Below, piece after piece: positions 1 to 6,331 of a DNA stretch of 7,265 bases (the first letter of the stretch is position 1; every line of letters begins with the position of its first letter). Source of the stretch: Burkholderiaceae bacterium (GTDB taxonomy: Bacteria; Pseudomonadota; Gammaproteobacteria; Burkholderiales; Burkholderiaceae_C); assembly GCA_029864165.1 (NCBI GenBank), contig JAOTTZ010000087.1:1-7265 (forward strand). Reading direction: 5' to 3'. The notes below the pieces were generated by a model, which saw only the letters and a list, made by a program, of their open reading frames with translations, was not told the origin of the DNA and did no database searches. A program made the position numbers and the translations under genes.

Positions 1-130
1 CGTAGGCACCAAGCGCGGCGGCAGCGGCGCCAAGCGCCAACATCAGAAGGTAAAACGTGCCGCTGCCCAGTTCGGCGATGACAAACACTCCCACTGCCAC
101 CCACCACCAGGTAGCCGCACTCCAGTCCAT
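1..130 (-). CDS. NfeD-like membrane protein, N-terminal part only (gene cut by the left edge)
   Basis: The first 43 codons of a minus-strand gene are visible, with no stop before the edge. It starts at the ATG at 130-128, preceded by GAGAGG at a 7-nt spacing, a good ribosome binding site. The protein begins MDWSAATWWWVAVGVFVIAE and continues with LGSGTFYLLMLALGAAAAAL. This gives two closely spaced hydrophobic segments (about residues 8-20 and 25-42) with a Glu-Leu-Gly-Ser-Gly turn between them. That is the usual N-terminus of short NfeD-family proteins, which have a small membrane domain followed by a soluble OB-fold and usually sit beside an SPFH/stomatin-like (band-7) gene and act in membrane quality control. 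The OB-fold and any partner gene lie outside the window. It follows fdx by 81 nt on the same strand, so read-through from the isc operon is possible. The family call rests on the N-terminus alone. Confidence 0.72.
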   Translation of the reverse strand, partial: MDWSAATWWWVAVGVFVIAELGSGTFYLLMLALGAAAAALGAY

Positions 131-137
131 GACAGCG

Positions 138-143
138 CCTCTC
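138..143 (-). promoter_or_regulatory. Ribosome binding site of the NfeD-like gene
   Basis: GAGAGG on the minus strand lies 7 nt before the ATG at 130. It supports this start and shows that a real gene runs off the left edge. Confidence 0.6.
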
Positions 144-211
144 GCAAGCCGAAAATTCCTAGTTTAGTCGCTAACCCATGGGCCGTTTTATTCACGGATA
201 GGTTCCAACGT

Positions 212-550
212 TCAGCGCTTTTCTTTGGCGTGGTTGATCGAGTACTTTGGGATCTCGACCGTGACGTCTTGCTGCGCGAGGATTGCCTGGCAAGATAGGC
301 GGGACTGGGGTTCCAGGCCCCAAGCGCGATCGAGCAGGTCTTCTTCGACCTCGTCCATTTCGCCCAGCGAATCAAAGCCTTGACGGACGACCACATGGCA
401 GGTGGTGCACGCACAAGACATCTCGCAGGCGTGTTCTATAGCGATGTCGTTTTCGAGCAGGGCTTCGCATACCGACGTGCCCGAGGCTGCCTCGAGGCGT
501 GCGCCAGCGGGGCAGTACTCTGGGTGGGGCAAAACGGTGATGACAGGCAT
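212..550 (-). CDS. fdx: Isc-type [2Fe-2S] ferredoxin
   Basis: This 112-residue protein is an adrenodoxin-type [2Fe-2S] ferredoxin, close to the 111 residues of E. coli Fdx. The four cluster ligands are Cys42, Cys48, Cys51 and Cys87, in the arrangement CX5CX2C...C. A fifth, non-ligand cysteine (Cys46) lies inside the binding loop (ACEMSCACTTC), as in E. coli. An acidic patch at residues 65-72 (MDEVEEDL) follows. The family supplies electrons to IscS and IscU during cluster assembly in the cytoplasm. It is the last gene of the isc operon. It begins 16 nt after the hscA stop, and the bases before the ATG are pyrimidine-rich (CCGCCCTCCCCC) with no Shine-Dalgarno, so it probably relies on translational coupling to hscA. 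Termination is at TGA 214-212. No iscX follows and no clear terminator is visible downstream. Confidence 0.95.
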   Translation of the reverse strand: MPVITVLPHPEYCPAGARLEAASGTSVCEALLENDIAIEHACEMSCACTTCHVVVRQGFDSLGEMDEVEEDLLDRAWGLEPQSRLSCQAILAQQDVTVEIPKYSINHAKEKR

Positions 551-566
551 GGGGGAGGGCGGCGGA

Positions 567-2435
567 TCAGATGTCGTTCACACTGCGCCCGGCCAGCGCT
601 CGACTGATACCGCGGTTCATGCGTTCGGCGGCGAATTCTTCGGTGCCCTTGGAAAGGGCTTGCACCGCTTCGTCTATGGCAGCGTGATCGTCACCTCCGG
701 CACGGGCGCGTAAATCGTTGACCAAGCTGCCGATCGTATTTAGCTGCGCTGGGCTCAACAAGTCACCGTCAGCAGCCAGGGCAGCGCGTACGCCGAGCAG
801 CATGCGCTCGGCCTCGACTTTGGCCTGGCGCAAGTTCCGCGCTTGCATGTCGGCGTCCGCGCTTTGAAACCCTTCTTGCAGCATGCGAGCAATGTCGGAG
901 TCAGCCAGGCCGTAACTGGGCTTGACGTCGATCGACGCCTCGACCCCAGAACCCAGTTCACGTGCAGCAACGTTCAGCAGCCCATCGGCGTCGACGTGAA
1001 AACTCACACGTATGCGCGCAGCGCCCGCTGCCATGGGCGGAATGCCCCGCAGCTCGAAGCGCGCCAACGAACGACAGTCAGCCACGAGTTCACGCTCGCC
1101 TTGCACCACGTGCAAGGCGAGCGCCGTCTGGCCGTCCTTGTAGGTGGTGAAATCTTTCGCGCGAGCAGTGGGAATCGTGCTGTTGCGCGGGACGATCCGA
1201 TCCACCAACCCACCCATGATCTCGATACCGAGCGAGAGTGGGATCACGTCGAGCAGCAGCACCCGATTGCCGTCCGCGTTGCCCGCGAGCTGGTTGGCTT
1301 GAATCGCAGCGCCAAGCGCCACCACCTGGTCGGGATCGAGGTTTGTCAACGGGGTTTGGCCGAAGAACTCGGAGACTGCCCACTGCACCATGGGCATGCG
1401 CGTCGAGCCGCCGACCATCACCACGCCGTGAACGTCTGCGCGGTGCACCTTCGCATCGCGCAACACATTGCGCATGAGCGTCACGGTGCGCGCGACGAGC
1501 TGGCGCGTCATTGCAACGAATTGCTCGCGATCCACCCTGACCGACAACTCGCCACCCGAAAGTCGGCAGGCAAGTATTGCGTCGTCGGCAACGCTAAGTT
1601 TTTCCTTGGCCGCGCGGGCCGCTACCAACACCGCACGCTTGTCTTGCGGTGTGACGGTATTCATACCCGACTGCATCAGCGCCCAGTCCGCCAACATGGT
1701 GTCGAAGTCGTCGCCGCCAAGTGCCGAATTGCCGCCCGTTGCAACCACTTCGAACACTCCGGCATGAAGATGCAGCAACGAGATGTCGAAAGTGCCGCCA
1801 CCAAGGTCGTATACCGCGTACAGACCTTCCGAGCCGTTCTCCAAGCCGTACGCCAGGGCAGCGGCAGTCGGCTCGTTGATAAGTCGCAGTACGTTCAAAC
1901 CCGCAATACGCGCGGCGTCCTTGGTGGCTTGGCGCTGAGCATCGTCGAAATAAGCCGGTACGGTGATCACTGCGCCGAAAACGTCGCCGCCAAGACTTTG
2001 CTCAGCGCGCTGGCGCAATGCGGCAAGTATTTCGGCCGATACTTCGACGGGAGACTTCACGCCTGCAACGGTGCGCATATGCACCATGCTGGGTGCGTCG
2101 ATGAATTCGTATGGCAGCTTGTCATGGCGCTCGATGTCGGCCAGGCGACGACCCATGAAGCGCTTGGCTGAGACGATGGTGTTACCGGGGTCGTGCGCCG
2201 CACCGGCAAGGGCATCGCTGCCGACCTCACGACACAACTCGCCGCTGGTGTCTGTGAAGTAGCGCACTGCCGATGGAAGAATCACCTGGCCCTGCGAATC
2301 AGGCAGGCATTGAGCCACGCCGTTGCGAATCGCGGCGACCAGTGAATGCGTGGTACCGAGGTCGATGCCGATAGCAATGCGCCGTTGATGTGGGTCAGGA
2401 CTTTCGCCAGGTTCCGAAATTTGTAGCAATGCCAT
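567..2435 (-). CDS. hscA: Fe-S cluster assembly Hsp70-type chaperone HscA
   Basis: HscA is the specialised Hsp70 that, with HscB, uses ATP to help move the nascent cluster from IscU to acceptors. The 622 residues match the family (E. coli about 616). The N-terminus [20 protein letters not shown] is the HscA signature preceding the Hsp70 core. Nucleotide-binding motifs are visible: phosphate-1 IDLGTTHS (about 24-31), [11 protein letters not shown] (187-197), phosphate-2 [12 protein letters not shown] (208-219) and the adenosine motif [11 protein letters not shown] (341-351). The interdomain linker [14 protein letters not shown] (392-405) leads into the substrate domain, which in this family binds the LPPVK motif of IscU. 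The position after GTT is His30, where many Hsp70s have Asn. The C-terminus lacks a DnaK-like acidic EEVD-type tail, as expected. The start lies 4 nt after the hscB stop, with GAGG just upstream, so translation is probably coupled. Confidence 0.97.
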   Translation of the reverse strand: MALLQISEPGESPDPHQRRIAIGIDLGTTHSLVAAIRNGVAQCLPDSQGQVILPSAVRYFTDTSGELCREVGSDALAGAAHDPGNTIVSAKRFMGRRLADIERHDKLPYEFIDAPSMVHMRTVAGVKSPVEVSAEILAALRQRAEQSLGGDVFGAVITVPAYFDDAQRQATKDAARIAGLNVLRLINEPTAAALAYGLENGSEGLYAVYDLGGGTFDISLLHLHAGVFEVVATGGNSALGGDDFDTMLADWALMQSGMNTVTPQDKRAVLVAARAAKEKLSVADDAILACRLSGGELSVRVDREQFVAMTRQLVARTVTLMRNVLRDAKVHRADVHGVVMVGGSTRMPMVQWAVSEFFGQTPLTNLDPDQVVALGAAIQANQLAGNADGNRVLLLDVIPLSLGIEIMGGLVDRIVPRNSTIPTARAKDFTTYKDGQTALALHVVQGERELVADCRSLARFELRGIPPMAAGAARIRVSFHVDADGLLNVAARELGSGVEASIDVKPSYGLADSDIARMLQEGFQSADADMQARNLRQAKVEAERMLLGVRAALAADGDLLSPAQLNTIGSLVNDLRARAGGDDHAAIDEAVQALSKGTEEFAAERMNRGISRALAGRSVNDI

Positions 2436-2439
2436 GGCC

Positions 2440-2958
2440 TCATTGCTCCAATTCTTCGAGCCGCCGATCGATATCTTCAGAAAAGCGTTCTACGAACATC
2501 AAGGCCCTGACTTGCTGCGCTGCCGCCGTATAGTCTTGCAGTTTGTCGAGGGTGCGCTCGATTTGCGTCAGCAAAGTATCACGCCGCCGGGCCACGTCTA
2601 ATGCGAGCGCCTTGACCTCTGGCAGTGCTTGCGCGCTGTCTAGCGCTTCGCGCCACTCGAGCTGCTGGACGAGAAACTCGCTGGGCATCGCGGTATTCTT
2701 CTCGGCATCGACGGCCACCCCATGCAGTTCACACAAGTAGGCAGCTCTCGCCAACGGATTTTTCAAACGCTCATGGGCTTCGTTCACGCGCACCGCCCAT
2801 TGCATTGCCACGCGCTGTGCCGCGGCACCGTCGGCGGCGAAACGATCCGGGTGTACATCTGCTTGCAGCGCTCGCCAACGCACATCGATCAGCCTGTTGT
2901 CCTGTGCCTGGCGCTGAGGCACACCAAACAGATCGAAATCGTTGTCGTCGAGATTCAT
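2440..2958 (-). CDS. hscB: Fe-S cluster assembly co-chaperone HscB (J-protein)
   Basis: HscB is the J-domain co-chaperone that brings IscU to HscA and stimulates its ATPase. From the ATG at 2958 the protein has 172 residues, very near E. coli HscB (171). It starts [17 protein letters not shown], which aligns with the family's opening DYFTLFGLP. The J-domain HPD motif is present (ADVHPDRF, near residue 37), followed by [16 protein letters not shown], typical of the domain junction. The C-terminal half is the helical, Glu-rich IscU-binding domain ([13 protein letters not shown], then the terminal [12 protein letters not shown]). The frame stays open upstream to a TTG at 3012 that overlaps the iscA stop in TTGA. 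I prefer ATG 2958 on homology, but neither start has a clear Shine-Dalgarno, so 18 extra residues cannot be excluded. Confidence 0.93.
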   Translation of the reverse strand: MNLDDNDFDLFGVPQRQAQDNRLIDVRWRALQADVHPDRFAADGAAAQRVAMQWAVRVNEAHERLKNPLARAAYLCELHGVAVDAEKNTAMPSEFLVQQLEWREALDSAQALPEVKALALDVARRRDTLLTQIERTLDKLQDYTAAAQQVRALMFVERFSEDIDRRLEELEQ

Positions 2959-3008
2959 AGCTGGGAAGACGCGGTGCTCCGCCGCGCCTTCTGCATGGGC
3001 GAGCCTGC

Positions 3009-3332
3009 TCAAACGCGGAACGACTCACCGCACCCGCAGCGATCTTTCTCGCGCGGGTTGTGAAATTTGAAACCTTCGTTCAAGCCTTCGCGCGCAAAGT
3101 CGAGTTCGGTACCGTCGATGTAGGGTAGGCTCTTGGGGTCGACCAACACCTTCACGCCATGGCCTTCGAAGACCAGGTCTTCAGGGGCGACCGAGTCAGC
3201 ATACTCAAGCTTGTAGGCCAGGCCTGAGCAACCGGTGGTCTTGACGCCCAGGCGCACGCCCAAGCCCTTGCCGCGCTTGTCGATAAAGCGCTTGACATGG
3301 CCCGCGGCAGCTTCGGTGAGGGTTACCGCCAT
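3009..3332 (-). CDS. iscA: A-type Fe-S carrier protein IscA
   Basis: This 107-residue protein has the same length as E. coli IscA and the same three metal or cluster ligands: Cys35 in TTGCSGLAY, and Cys99 and Cys101 in the C-terminal CGCGESF motif. The family binds iron or Fe-S clusters between subunits and passes clusters to target proteins in the cytoplasm, mainly [4Fe-4S] acceptors. It could be confused with ErpA or SufA, but its place between iscU and hscB and the sequence [17 protein letters not shown] settle it as IscA. The ATG at 3332 is 20 nt after the iscU stop. The site before it (GAGAT) is only a weak Shine-Dalgarno. The stop is TGA at 3011-3009. Confidence 0.96.
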   Translation of the reverse strand: MAVTLTEAAAGHVKRFIDKRGKGLGVRLGVKTTGCSGLAYKLEYADSVAPEDLVFEGHGVKVLVDPKSLPYIDGTELDFAREGLNEGFKFHNPREKDRCGCGESFRV

Positions 3333-3352
3333 GCGATCTCGATCAGCACGCG

Positions 3353-3751
3353 TTAGTGACGCGCCGCATCGGCGTTGCGCGCCTTGTAGTCGCTCACCGC
3401 TGCCTTGATCGCGTCTTCAGCCAGTATCGAGCAATGAATCTTGACGGGCGGCAGTGCTAGTTCTTCGGCGATCTTGGAGTTCTTGATGGATAGCGCCTGG
3501 TCTGGCGTCTTGCCCTTGACCCATTCGGTCACCAGCGAACTCGAAGCAATGGCAGAACCGCAGCCATAGGTCTTGAACTTGGCGTCCTCGATCAACCCGG
3601 TTTGTGGGTTGACCTTGATTTGCAGTTTCATCACATCGCCGCACGCCGGTGCCCCGACCATGCCGGTGCCGATGCTGGTGTCGCTCTTGTCAAACGAGCC
3701 CACGTTGCGTGGGTTCTCGTAGTGTTCTATCACTTTTGCGCTGTAAGCCAT
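3353..3751 (-). CDS. iscU: Fe-S cluster assembly scaffold IscU
   Basis: IscU is the scaffold on which sulfur from IscS and iron are joined into a [2Fe-2S] cluster. The 132-residue protein starts [20 protein letters not shown], a hallmark of IscU. Cluster ligands are Cys37 and Asp39 (PACGDV), Cys64 ([11 protein letters not shown]), His106 and Cys107 ([12 protein letters not shown]). The HscA recognition motif LPPVK is intact at 100-104. Numbering runs one ahead of E. coli after residue 37, so there is a one-residue insertion between the first two ligands, in the region Met41-Lys60. The start is firm: GGAGG lies 6 nt before the ATG at 3751, the strongest ribosome binding site inside the operon after iscR, which fits the need for plenty of scaffold. 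It is 43 nt from the iscS stop and 20 nt from iscA. Confidence 0.97.
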   Translation of the reverse strand: MAYSAKVIEHYENPRNVGSFDKSDTSIGTGMVGAPACGDVMKLQIKVNPQTGLIEDAKFKTYGCGSAIASSSLVTEWVKGKTPDQALSIKNSKIAEELALPPVKIHCSILAEDAIKAAVSDYKARNADAARH

Positions 3752-3757
3752 GATGTT

Positions 3758-3762
3758 CCTCC
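3758..3762 (-). promoter_or_regulatory. Strong ribosome binding site of iscU
   Basis: GGAGG on the minus strand lies 6 nt before the iscU ATG. It contrasts with iscS, hscB and fdx in the same operon, which have no recognisable Shine-Dalgarno. Confidence 0.75.
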
Positions 3763-3794
3763 AAGAAAGTCAATTTCAGTTGCGACGCGACTAC

Positions 3795-5009
3795 TTAATG
3801 CGCGGCCCACTGGATCGTGCTGATGTCGATGCCGTCTTTGAACATCTCCCACAGCGGCGAGAGTTCGCGCAGCTTGGCGACGTTGTGCATGATGGTGTCG
3901 ACGGCGGTGTCGATTTCCTCCGTGGTTGAAAAGCGGCCTATCGTCATGCGCAAGGACGAGTGCGCGAGTTCGTCGCTGCGCCCGAGTGCACGCAAAACGT
4001 AGCTGGGTTCAAGGCTGGCCGAAGTGCAGGCAGAGCCGGACGAGACAGCCAAGCCCTTGATCCCCATGATCAGCGACTCACCCTCTACGAAATTGAACGA
4101 CATGTTCAGGTTGTGCGGAACACGACGCTCCAGGTCGCCGTTGATAAACACTTGCTCGACGCCCTGCAAGCCTTTCAGCAGGCGCTGCTGCAGCATGCGG
4201 ATGCGTTCGCTCTCGGTGCCCATTTCCTTGTGTGCAATGCGAAATGCCTCGCCCATGCCGACGATTTGGTGCGTGGGTAGCGTACCGGAGCGCATTCCAC
4301 GCTCGTGTCCGCCGCCGTGCATTTGCGCCTCGATGCGCACGCGGGGTTTTCGCCGCACAAACAGCGCGCCTATGCCTTTGGGCCCATAGGTCTTGTGCGA
4401 GGCCAAGCTCATCAAATCGACCGGTAGCTGGGCCATATCGATCACCACTTTGCCCGTGGCCTGCGCGGCATCCACATGGAAAATGACGCCGCGCTTGCGG
4501 CACATGGCGCCAATGGCGGCAATGTCTTGTATGACGCCGATTTCGTTGTTGACGAACATCACCGACACGACGATGGTGTCAGGGCGTATCGCGTCACTCA
4601 ACACGTTCAAATCGAGCAGCCCATTGTCTTTCACATCGAGGTAAGTCACCTCGAATCCCTGGCGCTCCAGATCCCGCATGGTGTCGAGTACTGCCTTGTG
4701 CTCGGTCTTGACGGTGATGAGGTGCTTGCCGCGTGTTTTGTAGAACTGCGCCGCACCTTTCAAGGCAAGATTGTTCGATTCTGTCGCGCCCGACGTCCAA
4801 ATAATCTCGCGTGGGTCGGCGCCTATCAACGCGGCCACATGCCCGCGGCTTTGTTCGACGATTTCTTCGGCTTCCCAACCCCAGGCGTGGCTGCGCGAGG
4901 CCGGGTTGCCGAAATGCTCGTGCAACCAGGGAAGCATGGCTTCGACGACGCGCGGGTCCACCGGCGTGGTGGCACCGTAGTCCATGTAGATGGGGAAGTG
5001 CGGGGTCAT
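3795..5009 (-). CDS. iscS: Cysteine desulfurase IscS
   Basis: IscS is the pyridoxal-phosphate enzyme that converts L-cysteine to alanine and passes the sulfur as a persulfide to IscU and to other acceptors such as tRNA thiolation enzymes. Length (404) and key positions equal those of E. coli IscS: His104 (KTEHKAV), Asp180 and Gln183 of the PLP site ([10 protein letters not shown]), Lys206 as Schiff-base lysine (SHKTYGPKG), and Cys328 as persulfide cysteine in SSGSACTS on the mobile loop. The C-terminus ([22 protein letters not shown]) is the usual IscU-binding tail. The start [20 protein letters not shown] fits the family. The 72-nt gap from iscR carries no clear Shine-Dalgarno before the ATG (the sequence there is CTACTTGAAAAT), so initiation may be weak or controlled after transcription. 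I saw no truncation or frameshift. Confidence 0.98.
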   Translation of the reverse strand: MTPHFPIYMDYGATTPVDPRVVEAMLPWLHEHFGNPASRSHAWGWEAEEIVEQSRGHVAALIGADPREIIWTSGATESNNLALKGAAQFYKTRGKHLITVKTEHKAVLDTMRDLERQGFEVTYLDVKDNGLLDLNVLSDAIRPDTIVVSVMFVNNEIGVIQDIAAIGAMCRKRGVIFHVDAAQATGKVVIDMAQLPVDLMSLASHKTYGPKGIGALFVRRKPRVRIEAQMHGGGHERGMRSGTLPTHQIVGMGEAFRIAHKEMGTESERIRMLQQRLLKGLQGVEQVFINGDLERRVPHNLNMSFNFVEGESLIMGIKGLAVSSGSACTSASLEPSYVLRALGRSDELAHSSLRMTIGRFSTTEEIDTAVDTIMHNVAKLRELSPLWEMFKDGIDISTIQWAAH

Positions 5010-5081
5010 ATTTTCAAGTAGCTGAAATTTGTCGCCATGTAGAAATCTGAGCGGCTAAGGCAAAACAGCGGAATGCAAGGG

Positions 5082-5618
5082 CTACTCCGTCGGATCTGCC
5101 TCCGCGAGCGAGAACACCGAATTCGGCCTACTGACCTTGATGGGCTCGACCACCGGTCGCGATGAAATGCCGCGCTTGATCGAGCGCTCTTGAACCGACA
5201 CCCCTTTTGCATGTTGCTCATCCACCAGCTTGCGCAGTGAGATGGCACTGAGATGCTCGATCATTTTTTCATTCAAACTCATCCAAAGATCGTGTGTCAG
5301 GCAGCGCCCAGTATTCTCGCCCATGCAATTTATCTTGCCACCACACCCCGTGGCGTCGATCGGCTCATCCACGGCCAGGATGACGTCGGCCACGGTGATG
5401 TCTTCAGACTTGCGACCCAATGAGTAGCCGCCGCCCGGTCCTCGGGTGCTTGCAACCAATTTTTTACGGCGCAGTTTGCTGAACAGTTGTTCTAGATAAG
5501 ACAGCGAAATCTGCTGGCGTGCACTTATCGCGGCCAGCGCAATGGGCCCTGCACCTTCACGCAACGCCACATCAATCATGGCAGTCACCGCAAAACGTCC
5601 CTTTGTAGTCAAACGCAT
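5082..5618 (-). CDS. iscR: Fe-S cluster-sensing Rrf2-family repressor IscR
   Basis: IscR is the [2Fe-2S] regulator that represses the isc operon when clusters are plentiful. From the ATG at 5618 it has 178 residues (E. coli 162), with a longer polar C-terminal tail. The N-terminus MRLTTKGRFAVTAMIDVALR and the recognition region ISLSYLEQLFSKLRRKKL, followed by the wing RGPGGGYSLGR (59-69), form the winged helix-turn-helix. Glu43, which in E. coli helps limit type-1 site binding to the cluster-bound form, is kept. Cluster ligands are Cys92, Cys98, Cys106 and His109 (CGGKINCMGENTGRCLTH), that is CX5CX7CX2H, two residues longer between the second and third cysteine than in E. coli. The start is supported by GGGAGG 5 nt upstream; the frame is open back to a TTG at 5651, which homology rejects. 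It is the first gene of the operon and lies downstream of its own predicted operators. Confidence 0.97.
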   Translation of the reverse strand: MRLTTKGRFAVTAMIDVALREGAGPIALAAISARQQISLSYLEQLFSKLRRKKLVASTRGPGGGYSLGRKSEDITVADVILAVDEPIDATGCGGKINCMGENTGRCLTHDLWMSLNEKMIEHLSAISLRKLVDEQHAKGVSVQERSIKRGISSRPVVEPIKVSRPNSVFSLAEADPTE

Positions 5619-5623
5619 GAGAA

Positions 5624-5629
5624 CCTCCC
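5624..5629 (-). promoter_or_regulatory. Ribosome binding site of iscR
   Basis: GGGAGG on the minus strand lies 5 nt before the ATG at 5618. It decides this start over the upstream in-frame TTG at 5651. Confidence 0.75.
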
Positions 5630-5742
5630 GCTGGGATACAAGAAACCACAACAGCCCGACACGTGCCGGATGCTCGCCGCACTGACACGTCCAGGGCGGC
5701 GGGCGCCTGTGCTGTAGCGGTTATAGAGACAAGGGTTCATTG

Positions 5743-5767
5743 ATACCTGAGTAATTTAGTCAATCTT
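5743..5767 (-). promoter_or_regulatory. IscR type-1-like operator, proximal site
   Basis: Read on the minus strand, this 25-bp block matches the E. coli type-1 IscR consensus (as I recall it, ATASYYGACT then RWWWYAGTCRRSTAT) at 21 of 25 positions. The GACT core and the distal half ACTCAGGTAT are well conserved. It sits about 125 bp upstream of iscR, where autoregulation would be expected. The match was counted by hand; binding is inferred. Confidence 0.7.
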
Positions 5768-5792
5768 ACTAGAAGCTGACTAATCTTGTCAA
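5763..5792 (-). promoter_or_regulatory. Probable sigma-70 promoter of the isc operon
   Basis: On the minus strand a perfect -35 TTGACA (5792-5787) is followed after 18 bp by TAAGAT (5768-5763), four of six to the -10 consensus. It overlaps both IscR-like sites, so bound IscR would occlude RNA polymerase. The implied transcript would start near 5755 and have a leader of roughly 135 nt before iscR. The -10 is imperfect and another -10 further downstream is possible. Confidence 0.5.
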
Positions 5793-5796
5793 GATT
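5772..5796. promoter_or_regulatory. IscR type-1-like operator, distal site
   Basis: A second block, centred 29 bp further upstream, matches the same palindromic consensus at 19 of 25 positions, including GACT in one half and GTCAAG in the other. Two neighbouring sites recall the tandem operators of the E. coli iscR promoter. The site contains a perfect odd dyad, AATCTTG-T-CAAGATT (5782-5796), which the consensus does not require and which could add a separate binding feature. Confidence 0.55.
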
Positions 5797-5799
5797 GAC

Positions 5800-6086
5800 A
5801 ACGGGCGACGCATCTGAGGCGTGGCATGACGGCGCAAAGCTGTAAAGCTTTTCACCCGATAGTCCCTACTCACTTCAAGGACACTGAGTCAGCGAGGTCT
5901 CGCCGACGAACGTCAAGCATTCTTGCTGAAACAGCATCCGCCGGGGTTGGAACAAGGATCGAAAAAGGACGGTACACGGACGACTACTCCTTGGGCTAAC
6001 AAGTGCCGCGCCGGTTTGGCCGACCGCAATGGGTTTGTGAGCGTCTCGGCCAGCGCCAAAAACCGATTGCGCGATCGATTTTTGGC
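5800..6086. other. Intergenic stretch with no supported gene
   Basis: No convincing gene is seen on either strand in these 287 bases; the open frames present start at TTG codons, lack ribosome binding sites and look like no family I know. Small dyads are visible: AAAGCT-GTAA-AGCTTT (5836-5851), CTGAGTCAG (5884-5892) and, overlapping it, GCGAG-GT-CTCGC (5892-5903). They could be operators for either divergent promoter, or chance. Confidence 0.5.
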
Positions 6087-6113
6087 TCAAGTTCCGGCAA
6101 TAGTGCCCGATAT
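6087..6113 (+). promoter_or_regulatory. Sigma-28 (FliA)-type flagellar promoter
   Basis: TCAAGTTC (6087-6094), an 11-bp spacer, and CCCGATAT (6106-6113) match the sigma-28 consensus TAAAGTTT-N11-GCCGATAA at 6 of 8 and 6 of 8 positions with exactly the usual spacing. The TCAAGTT variant is common in Pseudomonas and Burkholderiales flagellar promoters, as I recall. It points toward the repeat-protein gene and predicts a transcript start near 6120, about 210 nt before the ATG. No better promoter is seen between it and the gene. Use by FliA is inferred from sequence only. Confidence 0.65.
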
Positions 6114-6119
6114 ACAGAC

Positions 6120-6331
6120 CACGGACATATTGGAACGTGGGTTCTGCGTCCGAGCGTGACGCTCACACCAAGTCAGCATTTCCGGTAGTACCACTGGTGC
6201 GAGGTGATCTCTGAGTCATTGTGTACCTCTGACCGCGACCTGCATTCGACCCGCAACCCTGACGACGCGAACTGTACCCCTCACTGACTCTGCCTCAACC
6301 TGCCACTAACTAACGTTCCAAAGGAATAAAC
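6120..6331 (+). other. Predicted 5' leader of the repeat-protein gene
   Basis: This stretch of about 210 nt has no gene. Its last 120 nt are rich in C and poor in G on the plus strand, so the RNA should be weakly structured near the start codon. I recognise no riboswitch or strong hairpin. Confidence 0.4.
6321..6325 (+). promoter_or_regulatory. Ribosome binding site of the repeat-protein gene
   Basis: AAGGA lies 6 nt before the ATG at 6332 and fixes the reading frame and start of the repeat protein. Confidence 0.75.

Larger units (their letters stand above)
5759..5799. repeat. Inverted repeat around the isc promoter
   Basis: GTCAATCTT (5759-5767) is repeated in inverse orientation as AAGATTGAC (5791-5799), giving 9-bp perfect arms 23 bp apart. 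The arms cover parts of both predicted IscR sites and the -35 region. They may reflect paired operators rather than an RNA structure. Confidence 0.6.

Noticed and set aside
170..200. Terminator after fdx (CCGT-N7-ACGG)
   Set aside because: The stem is only 4 bp with no T tract following, too weak to call.
843..2171. 442-codon plus-strand open frame
   Set aside because: It lies wholly antisense to hscA, whose protein is unmistakable, and its translation (rich in His, Arg, Cys) looks like no family. It is a by-product of GC-rich codon use.
2959..3012. TTG start for hscB overlapping the iscA stop (TTGA)
   Set aside because: It would add 18 residues absent from E. coli HscB, with no Shine-Dalgarno. 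It is possible but less likely than ATG 2958.
5836..5852. Hairpin AAAGCT-GTAA-AGCTTT followed by one more T, as a terminator
   Set aside because: The stem is only 6 bp and AT-rich with a short T run, and no gene is transcribed into it from the left on the plus strand.
5821..5860. Cyclic-di-GMP riboswitch-like wording (GCGCAAAGC) or a sigma-54 promoter (TGGCA...GC)
   Set aside because: The conserved flanking stems of the riboswitch are absent, and the GG-to-GC spacing for sigma-54 is one base off with a poor -12 element.
5835..5862. Second sigma-28-like site, CAAAGCTG then CCCGATAG
   Set aside because: The spacer is 12 rather than 11 bp, the -35 is weaker, and a TAAAGCTT variant nearby is only 4 bp from the -10. 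The site at 6087 is clearly better.
5875..6090. 71-codon minus-strand open frame starting at TTG
   Set aside because: It has no ribosome binding site, its composition is unlike a real protein, and it lies in the divergent promoter region.
5923..6159. 78-codon plus-strand open frame starting at TTG
   Set aside because: It has no Shine-Dalgarno and no recognisable protein, and it contains the sigma-28-like promoter inside it.
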